DNA from: Streptomyces melanogenes
GTDB taxonomy: Bacteria; Actinomycetota; Actinomycetes; Streptomycetales; Streptomycetaceae
DNA: 64,000 nucleotides
Direction of reading: 5' to 3'
NCBI RefSeq assembly: GCF_014649795.1
Contig: NZ_BMTS01000013.1
Span: 62,001-126,000, forward strand
Shown here: positions 33,516 through 40,723 of the stretch, piece by piece
Layout of the letters: each line of letters starts with the position of its first letter
Numbering within the stretch: the stretch's first letter is position 1
Notes under the pieces: model-generated
What the model saw: only the letters and a program-made list of their open reading frames with translations
Databases searched by the model: none
Told to the model about the DNA's origin: nothing
Program-made: the position numbers and the translations under genes

Positions 33516-33923
33516 GAGCGCTCGTTCCTTTCCGTTGAACGCCGAGGTCCACATCACACCATGTGTGCATCACTTCACTGCGCGTACATGCTCTGCGAGC
33601 CTGCGGTACGGGTAACCCGTCAGGACCGAGCGTGGGCTGTGACCATTAAACGCATGGCGAGGGGTGGCGTGCGCGTGGCGCTTGCCGTCCCTTGTGCAAA
33701 AAACCCCGCCACTCGGGGATGGGGCGCGGCTGTCGGCTGTTAAGACGCCCTGGCCCGCCGCCGGGTTCCGGGACACCGTCAACTGCCCCTGGCCATCACC
33801 GAGTACGTACCCAACCCGCTCGATATGACGCGCTCTTGAACGCCCTCAGTCGACCCCAGAGAGGGGCCATAGGGGGCATTTTTCCGCCAAGTTGAACACC
33901 CCCTGGACACCAACAATCCCGCT
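33516..33923. other. Intergenic region, 408 bp, between divergent genes
   Basis: Contains the promoters of the PrimPol-like gene (minus) and the PP2C gene (plus). It holds a 13-bp dyad ACGGGT-A-ACCCGT (33607-33619) and a minus-strand intrinsic terminator at 33698-33718. The base composition is less GC-rich than the neighbouring genes, especially near 33880-33923. No protein gene is convincing. Confidence 0.5.
33698..33718 (-). terminator. Minus-strand intrinsic terminator inside an intergenic region
   Basis: On the minus strand CCCCG-AGTGG-CGGGG is followed by six U residues. No annotated minus-strand gene ends here. It implies a short minus-strand transcript starting between about 33730 and 33923. 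Confidence 0.5.
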
Positions 33924-35432
33924 ATGACAATGCTGGACATCCCCTTACTTGTGCGTGTACATCTGGATGCATTGATGGCGGCGCAGATTGACATGGGGGT
34001 TTGCGATGCTATTGAGCAGAATCGACCGGTCGGAAAGCCGACTGCCATGAGCGCCCCACACCTGCCGAAAGTGGCTGGAATCGATCCAGCCGTTCCGCCC
34101 CCCGCGCACACTTCTGCGCCTCTGTCCCCATCCGCCCCCGCCTCTCCCTCGGGCCCCGGAGCGGTGATCCAGGACCGGCTGGCCGGCTGGGTCTCCGACC
34201 TCACCACGCTGCACGAACTCACCGAGCGCCTCTCCCGCACCTGTGTGCTCGACGACGCCCTCAACGAGCTGCTGCGGGCCGGGGCCGCGCTGGTCGGCGC
34301 CCGCCGCGGCCTGGTCGTCCTGGAGCCCGCCGACGGTCTGGGCCCCGCGGTCACCACAGGCCTGGGCCTGGCCCACGCCGACCTCGGCCACATCGAGACG
34401 GTCCCGCGCAGCGCCACCCCGTACGGCAGGATCCTCGACGGCCTCCCCGACGCCGACGGCGGCTCCGACCTGGTCGGCGAGGCGGGCCCCGGCCCCGGCC
34501 CCGACCCGCGCCACCGCGAGGTCGCCGCCCGGCTCGGCTACGCCGCCAGCTACGCGCTGCCCCTCACCACCGACACCGGCGACCGCATGGGCGCGGTGGT
34601 CTGGCTCTACGACGAGCCCGCCGAGCCGCCCGAGCGCCGCCGCCACCTCGTCGGGCTCTATGTGCGGCAGGCCGCCGAGCACGTGGCCCGGCTCGTCGAG
34701 CTGGACCGCGCGCGCACCCGGCTCGCCACCGTCACCGAGGAGCTGCTGCCCAGCCGACTGCCCCGGGTGGCCCGGGTGCAGCTCGCCGCCCGCCACCGCA
34801 CCGGGCCGCGCGGCGGCGGCGACTGGTACGACGCGCTGCCGCTGCCCGAGGGCGCGCTCGGTCTCGCGGTCGGGTCCGTCACCGGGTCCGGGCCGAGCGC
34901 CGTCGCCGCGATGGGCAGGCTGCGCGCCAGCCTGCGGGCGTACGCGGTGATGGAGGGCGAGGACCCGGTCGCCGTCCTCTCCGACCTCGAACTGCTGCTG
35001 CGGCTGACCGAGCCGGCCCGCTCGGCGACCGCGCTCTTCGCGTACTGCGAGCCCGCGCGCGGCAAGATCGTCCTCGCCGGGGCCGGGCACGCGCCGCCGC
35101 TGATCGTCGGCGAGCGCCGTACCGAGTACGTGGAGACCTCGCTCTCCGCGCCGCTGGGGATGCTGGCGTGCTGGGAGGCGCCCAGCGTGGAGATCCAGCC
35201 CGCGGCCGGAGAAACGGTGCTGCTGTACACCGACGGGCTGCTCCACCGCACCGGCGACCCGATGGACCGGGCCTTCGCGCGGCTCCACGCGGCGGCCGCG
35301 AGCGTGCCGAGGGCCGCCCGCGACGACCCGGGCGCGATCGCCGACCACGTGCTGCGGACCGTGCTGCCGGACGGGCTCGACGCGTCGGACGGCGGCGAGG
35401 ACGTGGTGCTGCTCGCGGCCCGTTTCGAGTAG
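33924..35432 (+). CDS. GAF-domain PP2C-type (SpoIIE-like) Ser/Thr phosphatase
   Basis: 502 residues. N-terminal 85 residues are unstructured, a GAF domain spans about 95-270, and a SpoIIE/RsbU-type phosphatase domain spans about 280-500. Metal-binding motifs RGGGDWYD, LYTDGLL and GGEDVVLLAARF are present, but the usual GDVxGxG reads GSVTGSG, losing one metal-ligand Asp. Codon 8 (33945-33947) is TTA, and the first 41 codons have low third-position GC. An internal ATG at 34047 would avoid both but seems less likely. No Shine-Dalgarno precedes 33924. It probably acts in partner switching; RsbW-like genes lie on both sides. Confidence 0.85.
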   Translation: MTMLDIPLLVRVHLDALMAAQIDMGVCDAIEQNRPVGKPTAMSAPHLPKVAGIDPAVPPPAHTSAPLSPSAPASPSGPGAVIQDRLAGWVSDLTTLHELTERLSRTCVLDDALNELLRAGAALVGARRGLVVLEPADGLGPAVTTGLGLAHADLGHIETVPRSATPYGRILDGLPDADGGSDLVGEAGPGPGPDPRHREVAARLGYAASYALPLTTDTGDRMGAVVWLYDEPAEPPERRRHLVGLYVRQAAEHVARLVELDRARTRLATVTEELLPSRLPRVARVQLAARHRTGPRGGGDWYDALPLPEGALGLAVGSVTGSGPSAVAAMGRLRASLRAYAVMEGEDPVAVLSDLELLLRLTEPARSATALFAYCEPARGKIVLAGAGHAPPLIVGERRTEYVETSLSAPLGMLACWEAPSVEIQPAAGETVLLYTDGLLHRTGDPMDRAFARLHAAAASVPRAARDDPGAIADHVLRTVLPDGLDASDGGEDVVLLAARFE

Positions 35433-35580
35433 CGGCCCGGGCGGGTCGGCAGGCGGGGCAAGGGCCGCGGCCCCGGTAGCGGTCGCCTACGGGGTGTAAC
35501 AGGTCCTACGGCCCTGGCTCGTTTTCCACCCGCCCGTACGATGGACGGAGGTCCAATGTCGTACTAAGTGGAGGCAGACC

Positions 35581-37047
35581 GTGGCCGAGCAGCTCACCCC
35601 GGAGACCCCGGAAGAGTCGGAAGAGCAGCCGATCAAGCAGCGCAAGAACGGCCTGTACCCGGGCGTGTCCGACGAGCTGGCCGAGAACATGAAGTCCGGC
35701 TGGGCCGACACCGAGCTGCACGGACTGGAGCCGATCGCCCAGGCCGCGCACACCGCCGACCGCCGCGCCGCGCTCTCCCGCCGCTTCCCCGGCGAGCGCC
35801 TGGTGGTCCCCGCGGGCAACCTGAAGACCCGCTCGAACGACACCGAGTACAGCTTCCGCGCCTCCACCGAGTACGCGTACCTCACCGGCGACCAGACCCA
35901 GGACGGCGTGCTCGTCCTGGAGCCCAAGGGCGACGGGCACGAGGCGACGCTCTACCTGCTGCCGCGCTCCGACCGGGAGAACGGCGAGTTCTGGCTGGAC
36001 GGCCAGGGCGAGCTGTGGGTCGGCCGGCGCCACTCGCTGGGCGAGGCCGAGCAGCTCCTCGGGATCCCGGCCAAGGACGTCCGCGAGCTGGCCGCCGCGC
36101 TCAAGGAGGCCACCGGCCCGGTCCGCACCGTGCGCGGCCACGACGCCGGCATCGAGGCGGCACTCACCGACAAGGTCACCGCCGAGCGCGACGAGGAGCT
36201 GCGGGAGTTCCTGTCCGAGGCGCGCCTGGTCAAGGACGCCTTCGAGGTCTCCGAGCTGCGCAAGGCCTGCGACGCCACCGCGCGCGGCTTCGAGGACGTC
36301 GTCAAGGTGCTCGACAAGGCCGAGGCGACCAGCGAGCGCTACATCGAAGGAACGTTCTTCCTGCGCGCCCGCGTCGAGGGCAACGACATCGGCTACGGCT
36401 CGATCTGCGCGGCCGGCCCGCACGCCACCACTCTGCACTGGGTGCGCAACGACGGCGCCGTGCGCCCGGGCGAGCTCCTCCTGCTCGACGCCGGCGTCGA
36501 GACCAACGAGCTGTACACCGCCGACGTCACGCGCACGCTGCCGATCAACGGCACGTTCTCGCCGCTCCAGCGGAAGATCTACGACGCGGTGTACGAGGCC
36601 CAGGAGGCCGGTATCGCCGCGGTGAAGCCGGGCGCCCCCTACCGCGCCTTCCACGACGCCGCCCAGCGCGTCCTCGCCGAGAAGCTCGTCGAGTGGGGCC
36701 TGTTCGGCGACCTGGACGTGGAGAAGGTCCTGGAGCTCGGCCTCCAGCGCCGCTGGACCCTGCACGGCACCGGCCACATGCTCGGCATGGACGTCCACGA
36801 CTGCGCCGCCGCGCGCACCGAGACGTACGTCGCGGGCGACCTGGAGCCGGGCATGTGCCTGACCGTCGAGCCCGGTCTGTACTTCCAGGCCGACGACCTG
36901 ACCGTGCCCGAGGAGTACCGGGGCATCGGCGTCCGGATCGAGGACGACATCCTGGTGACCGAGGACGGCAACGAGAACCTGTCGGCCTCGCTGCCGCGCC
37001 GGGCCGACGAGGTCGAGGCGTGGATGGCGCGGGTCAAGCAGGGCTGA
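35581..37047 (+). CDS. pepP: Xaa-Pro aminopeptidase (aminopeptidase P)
   Basis: 488-residue M24B metallopeptidase that removes N-terminal residues preceding proline. An N-terminal AMP_N domain occupies about 45-185. The pita-bread catalytic domain carries the dinuclear metal ligands: Asp in LLLDAGVETNELYTADVTRT, His in LHGTGHMLGMDVHD, Glu in CLTVEPGLYF and Glu in GIGVRIEDDILV. GTG at 35581 follows GTGGAGG. A UUCG-capped terminator follows 18 nt after the stop. Confidence 0.95.
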   Translation: MAEQLTPETPEESEEQPIKQRKNGLYPGVSDELAENMKSGWADTELHGLEPIAQAAHTADRRAALSRRFPGERLVVPAGNLKTRSNDTEYSFRASTEYAYLTGDQTQDGVLVLEPKGDGHEATLYLLPRSDRENGEFWLDGQGELWVGRRHSLGEAEQLLGIPAKDVRELAAALKEATGPVRTVRGHDAGIEAALTDKVTAERDEELREFLSEARLVKDAFEVSELRKACDATARGFEDVVKVLDKAEATSERYIEGTFFLRARVEGNDIGYGSICAAGPHATTLHWVRNDGAVRPGELLLLDAGVETNELYTADVTRTLPINGTFSPLQRKIYDAVYEAQEAGIAAVKPGAPYRAFHDAAQRVLAEKLVEWGLFGDLDVEKVLELGLQRRWTLHGTGHMLGMDVHDCAAARTETYVAGDLEPGMCLTVEPGLYFQADDLTVPEEYRGIGVRIEDDILVTEDGNENLSASLPRRADEVEAWMARVKQG

Positions 37048-37064
37048 CGCCGCCGCGAGTGCCG

Positions 37065-37096
37065 GAGCCCGGTCGCCCTTCGGGGTGGCCGGGCTC
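37065..37096. terminator. UUCG-capped terminator after pepP
   Basis: 14-bp stem (two G-U pairs) closed by a TTCG tetraloop, followed by TTCCC. It lies between convergent pepP and the RsbW-like gene and may work in both directions. Confidence 0.8.
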
Positions 37097-37142
37097 TTCC
37101 CGTACCACCGCTCACACCCGTGTCGTGTTCACGAGGTCGTGT

Positions 37143-37607
37143 TCACGAGACGTTGAGGAGGGCGCCTTCCCGCCACTTCAGGATCTTGTCGAAGCTCACC
37201 ACGGCGCCTCTGCCCGGCCGGTTGCCGAAGTGGACGTGGTCGGCGAGCTGTTCGATCAGACAGAGTCCTCTGCCGTGCTCCGCCATGGCGGAGCCCAATG
37301 TGCTGTTCATCCGTGCTGCGGTGCGACGGCCTCGTCGTACGGGAAAGCCCGGCCCCGAGTCGGCGACCTCGATACGGCATTTCTCGCCATCCAGATACGC
37401 GGTCACCCGGTACGCCGCCGAGGTGCCGGATCCTTCGTCCCCTCCGTGCTCGACCGCGTTCGCACAGGCTTCGCCGAGTGCGACCGACAGGTCGTAGGAG
37501 ATGTCCGGATCGACGCCAGCGGTCTCCATGGTGCCGAGCAGTAGACGACGTGCGAGCGGAACGCTCGCGGCCTCGCGCCGCAAATGGAGTGACCACCAGA
37601 TGCTCAT
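37143..37607 (-). CDS. RsbW/SpoIIAB-like ATP-binding regulatory protein
   Basis: 154-residue single-domain GHKL ATPase: N box GEACANAVEHGG, G1 box VADSGPGFP and G2 box HGRGLCLIEQLAD. The length is typical of anti-sigma factor kinases of the RsbW type. ATG at 37607 has GGAG sequences just upstream. It is convergent with pepP and divergent from the copper operon. Partner sigma or STAS proteins are not encoded in the window. Confidence 0.9.
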   Translation of the reverse strand: MSIWWSLHLRREAASVPLARRLLLGTMETAGVDPDISYDLSVALGEACANAVEHGGDEGSGTSAAYRVTAYLDGEKCRIEVADSGPGFPVRRGRRTAARMNSTLGSAMAEHGRGLCLIEQLADHVHFGNRPGRGAVVSFDKILKWREGALLNVS

Positions 37608-37795
37608 GCTCCGGCCTCCTGGCTGCGGCTCGACATACCCCTACGTATTGCCGCAACCCGTGGTTCGTAAGCACGGACTTGACGTGATAGCGCTCATTCG
37701 GCGGATGTGTGCGCTCCCCTTGCCGGTGTATGGACGCGGCGCCCGGCCACCCGTCGGGTTCCGGACAGGCGGGGAAGAATGTGATCATCACAGGA

Positions 37796-37822
37796 ATACG
37801 GCACCTTGTGGACCTGCCGTAT
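37796..37822. promoter_or_regulatory. Inverted repeat upstream of the copper operon
   Basis: ATACGGCA-N11-TGCCGTAT lies 36-62 bp before the first gene of the copper cluster. A separate ATACCCC half-site, like those bound by CsoR-type copper repressors, occurs near 37635 in the same divergent spacer. Either could be an operator. Confidence 0.4.
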
Positions 37823-37857
37823 GGGACGGGTAAGGCTGGTGCGATGATGGCCCCGCC

Positions 37858-38697
37858 ATGTCTGCCCGACACGCCCGACACACCGACGCAGGAGCCGGTC
37901 TCCGGCTGCTGAGGGCCGCGGTCTTCGCCGCGGTCTGCGTCGTGCTGTCCGCGCTCGGGCACGTCCTGGCGGCCTGCGCGACGGTCCCGTGGTGGACGCT
38001 GCTCGCCGGGTTCCTCGGGGTGTTCGCGGTCGCCGCGCCGCTCGCCGGACGGGAGCGCTCGCTGCCGTCCATCGCGGGCGCCCTGGCCGCCGGACAGCTC
38101 GGCCTGCACACCCTGTTCGGCATCGGCCAGCACACCGCCGCCGCCTCCGGCAACGGAGCCACCGGCGACACCTCGCTGCTGCGGCTCGCCGCCAAGCTGG
38201 TCTGCGGCCCGGCCGCGTCGGCCCAGCTGACGGCCTCGGACGCACGGCGGATCGTCACCGACGCGGGCCTGCGCCCGCCCTCCGGTGCCGCCTCCGCCGC
38301 ACACGGCCCCATGGCCGGAATGCCCGGGATGGCCGATTCTGTCTCGGCGCACGGCGCCATGACCGGACTGCTCCCGTCCCTCCCCATGCTCCTCGGCCAT
38401 CTGCTGGCCGCGCTGCTGACGGGCTGGCTGCTGCGGCGCGGCGAGGCCGCGCTCTTCCGTCTGGTGCGACTCTCCGCCCAGGCCGCCACCACCGCCGCCG
38501 AAGGGGCGTGCGCACGTTCGCTGCGCGCCGCCCTCGGGCTCGTACGGGCTCTGCTCGCCGGTCTGCCCGGGGCGCCCGGGCACGGCCCGCGCCTTGTGCT
38601 CGCGCGGCTCGCCACCCCCCTGCCGCCGGCCGGGGAAGCGCTCCAGCACTCGGTGATCAGGCGCGGGCCGCCCGCCGTGTTCACCCTCGCAGCCTGA
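37858..38697 (+). CDS. Integral membrane protein with Met/His-rich loop, copper cluster
   Basis: 279 residues with about four TM segments (residues about 17-40, 45-63, 75-95 and 178-195). The loop between TM3 and TM4 contains AAHGPMAGMPGMADS and SAHGAMTG, Met/His-rich motifs typical of extracytoplasmic copper binding. No named family is recognised. It starts a run of plus-strand genes for copper handling, 116 bp ahead of ycnI. Its role in copper delivery is inferred from motif and context. Confidence 0.75.
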   Translation: MSARHARHTDAGAGLRLLRAAVFAAVCVVLSALGHVLAACATVPWWTLLAGFLGVFAVAAPLAGRERSLPSIAGALAAGQLGLHTLFGIGQHTAAASGNGATGDTSLLRLAAKLVCGPAASAQLTASDARRIVTDAGLRPPSGAASAAHGPMAGMPGMADSVSAHGAMTGLLPSLPMLLGHLLAALLTGWLLRRGEAALFRLVRLSAQAATTAAEGACARSLRAALGLVRALLAGLPGAPGHGPRLVLARLATPLPPAGEALQHSVIRRGPPAVFTLAA

Positions 38698-38813
38698 CGC
38701 GGCCCACTCACCCGACCAGACGACACCCGTCCCAGGAGTGGTCCGTGGAGTCCGCGCGCATCCGCGCCGCGGACCGTCACCCCTACCTTCCTGCTGACTG
38801 GAGTGTCTGAGCC

Positions 38814-39551
38814 ATGAACGTTTCCCGCCGTGTCGCCGTCGTCGGTGCCGTCGCCGCCTCGTCCGTCGTGATGCTGGCCGGCCCCGCCCTCGCGCACGTC
38901 AGCGTGCAGCCCGAGGGATCGGCCGCGAAGGGCGGCTACGCCGTCGTCAACTTCAAGGTGCCCAACGAGCGCGACGACGCGCAGACCGTGAAGCTCGAAG
39001 TGAACTTCCCGGCCGACCACCCGCTGGCGTCCGTGCAGCCCCAGGCCCTGCCGGGCTGGACCGTCGAGGTCACCAAGTCCAAGCTCGACAAGCCGCTGAC
39101 CGTGCACGGCAAGCAGATCAACGAGGCCGTCACCAAGGTGACCTGGAGCGGCGGCAAGATCGAGAGCGGCTACTTCCAGAAGTTCCCGCTCTCCATCGGC
39201 GCGCTGCCCACCGACACCGACAAGCTGGTCTTCAAGGCCGTCCAGACGTACAGCAACGGCGAGACCGTCCGCTGGATCGAGGAGCAGAAGCAGGGCGCCG
39301 AGGAGCCGGCGAACCCGGCGCCGGTGCTCGCGCTGTCCGCCGCCTCCGCCGACCACCACGGTGGTGCCGCGCCCGCGTCCGACGACAAGAAGGACGACGA
39401 CATGGCCGGGCACGACGACAAGAAGACCGAGGCCGCCTCGGACTCCAAGGACACCGACAACACCGCGCGCGCTCTCGGTGTCGTGGGCATCGTCGTCGGC
39501 GTCGCCGGTGTGGCCTTCGGCGTGCTCGCCGGGCGCCGCCGGGCCGCGTGA
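38814..39551 (+). CDS. YcnI-family (DUF1775) copper-binding exported protein
   Basis: 245 residues: signal peptide ending ALAH, so that the mature protein begins with the histidine that ligates copper in YcnI proteins. A cupredoxin-like DUF1775 domain follows to about residue 155, including GWTVEVTKSKLDKPL and the conserved Trp in VTKVTWSGGKI. A Lys/Asp-rich linker and a C-terminal TM helix (GVVGIVVGVAGVAFGVLAG) ending in Arg residues anchor it outside the membrane. It probably binds Cu(II) and passes it to Sco or ECuC. Confidence 0.9.
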   Translation: MNVSRRVAVVGAVAASSVVMLAGPALAHVSVQPEGSAAKGGYAVVNFKVPNERDDAQTVKLEVNFPADHPLASVQPQALPGWTVEVTKSKLDKPLTVHGKQINEAVTKVTWSGGKIESGYFQKFPLSIGALPTDTDKLVFKAVQTYSNGETVRWIEEQKQGAEEPANPAPVLALSAASADHHGGAAPASDDKKDDDMAGHDDKKTEAASDSKDTDNTARALGVVGIVVGVAGVAFGVLAGRRRAA

Positions 39552-39589
39552 TCCCGCCAGGTCCCTCCCCTCGACCGGAAACTCTTCCC

Positions 39590-40246
39590 ATGCGCACCAA
39601 GTACGTGCCCGCTGCCATCGCTTTCGCGGTGGCGGCGGCGCTCACCCTGACCGCGTGCGGTGGCAGCGACGACAAGGCCAAGAGCCCCGTCACCGATGTC
39701 TCCGCCGACACCAGCAACAAGGCCGCCACCGTCCTGGACCGGCCGTTCACCAAGCCGGACTTCGTCCTGACCGACACCCAGGGCAAGAAGTTCGACTTCC
39801 GTGAGCGGACCAAGGGCAGGCCGACCCTCATCTACTTCGGCTACACCCACTGCCCCGACGTGTGCCCGCTGACGATGAGCAACATCGCCCTCGCCAAGCG
39901 GAACCTGCCCAAGGCCGACCAGGACAAGCTCCAGGTCGTCTTCGTGACCACCGACCCCGACCGGGACACCCCCGAGTCGCTCGGCAAGTGGCTCAAGGCG
40001 CAGGACCCGTCGTTCATCGGTCTGACCGGTGACTTCCCGACCATCCAGGCCGGGGCCCGCTCGATCGGCATCGGTATCGACCCGGCGACGAAGGACGACA
40101 AGGGGAACGTCGTGTCGATGCACGGCGCCCAGGTCATCGCCTTCTCGCCGAAGACCGACCAGGGGTACGTCCTGTACGGCGACAGCACCACCGCCGAGGA
40201 CTACACGAAGGACCTGCCGAAGATCATTCTTGGAGAAAACCCGTGA
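39590..40246 (+). CDS. sco: Sco/SenC copper chaperone lipoprotein
   Basis: 218-residue thioredoxin-fold chaperone. The lipobox LTAC near residue 23 makes it a membrane lipoprotein. The copper site is the CPDVCP motif plus the distal His in SMHGAQVIAF. In Streptomyces lividans the equivalent protein delivers copper to the CuA site of cytochrome c oxidase and is needed for development. ATG at 39590 is preferred; a GTG at 39548 overlaps the ycnI stop but would add 14 non-signal residues. Its stop overlaps the next start by 4 bp. Confidence 0.93.
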   Translation: MRTKYVPAAIAFAVAAALTLTACGGSDDKAKSPVTDVSADTSNKAATVLDRPFTKPDFVLTDTQGKKFDFRERTKGRPTLIYFGYTHCPDVCPLTMSNIALAKRNLPKADQDKLQVVFVTTDPDRDTPESLGKWLKAQDPSFIGLTGDFPTIQAGARSIGIGIDPATKDDKGNVVSMHGAQVIAFSPKTDQGYVLYGDSTTAEDYTKDLPKIILGENP

Positions 40247-40701
40247 ACCGCCGCACCACCCTCGCCTCCGCGATAGCCCTGACCGCCGGGCTGGCACTGG
40301 CGGGCTGCTCGTCCGACAGCTCCGACGGCAAGCCGGACCTGAAGGTCAGCCAGGCCTTCATGCCGCAGCCGGTCAGCGCCGACATGGCGGGCGGCTTCCT
40401 GGTCGTGAAGAACGACAGCAAGACCGCGGACAAGCTGACCAAGGTCACCAGTGACATCTCCGACGACGTCACGATCCACGAGACCAAGAGCCAGAAGATG
40501 CAGGAGGTGAAGTCCTTCGACATCCCGGCCAACGGCCGGCTCGACCTCGAACGGGGCGGCAGCCACATCATGTTCATGGGTCTGAAGAAGAAGCCGAAGC
40601 AGGGCGAGAAGGTCTCCATCGAGCTGCACTTCGAGAAGACCGGCACGGTCAAGGTCGAACTGCCGGTCAAGGAATCCACCTACAACCCGAAGCACCACTG
40701 A
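40243..40701 (+). CDS. ecuC: PCuAC-family extracytoplasmic copper chaperone (ECuC-like)
   Basis: 152-residue lipoprotein (lipobox LAGC near residue 22) with a cupredoxin-like PCuAC domain. The Cu(I) ligands fit the family pattern: His in TIHETKSQKM, a Met, then exactly 21 residues to HIM. The C-terminal NPKHH adds two more His. In S. lividans a homologue (ECuC) transfers Cu(I) to Sco. The GTG at 40243 overlaps the sco stop (GTGA), so the pair is translationally coupled. Confidence 0.92.
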   Translation: MNRRTTLASAIALTAGLALAGCSSDSSDGKPDLKVSQAFMPQPVSADMAGGFLVVKNDSKTADKLTKVTSDISDDVTIHETKSQKMQEVKSFDIPANGRLDLERGGSHIMFMGLKKKPKQGEKVSIELHFEKTGTVKVELPVKESTYNPKHH

Positions 40702-40723
40702 GGGATGAGGGACTGAACAGACG

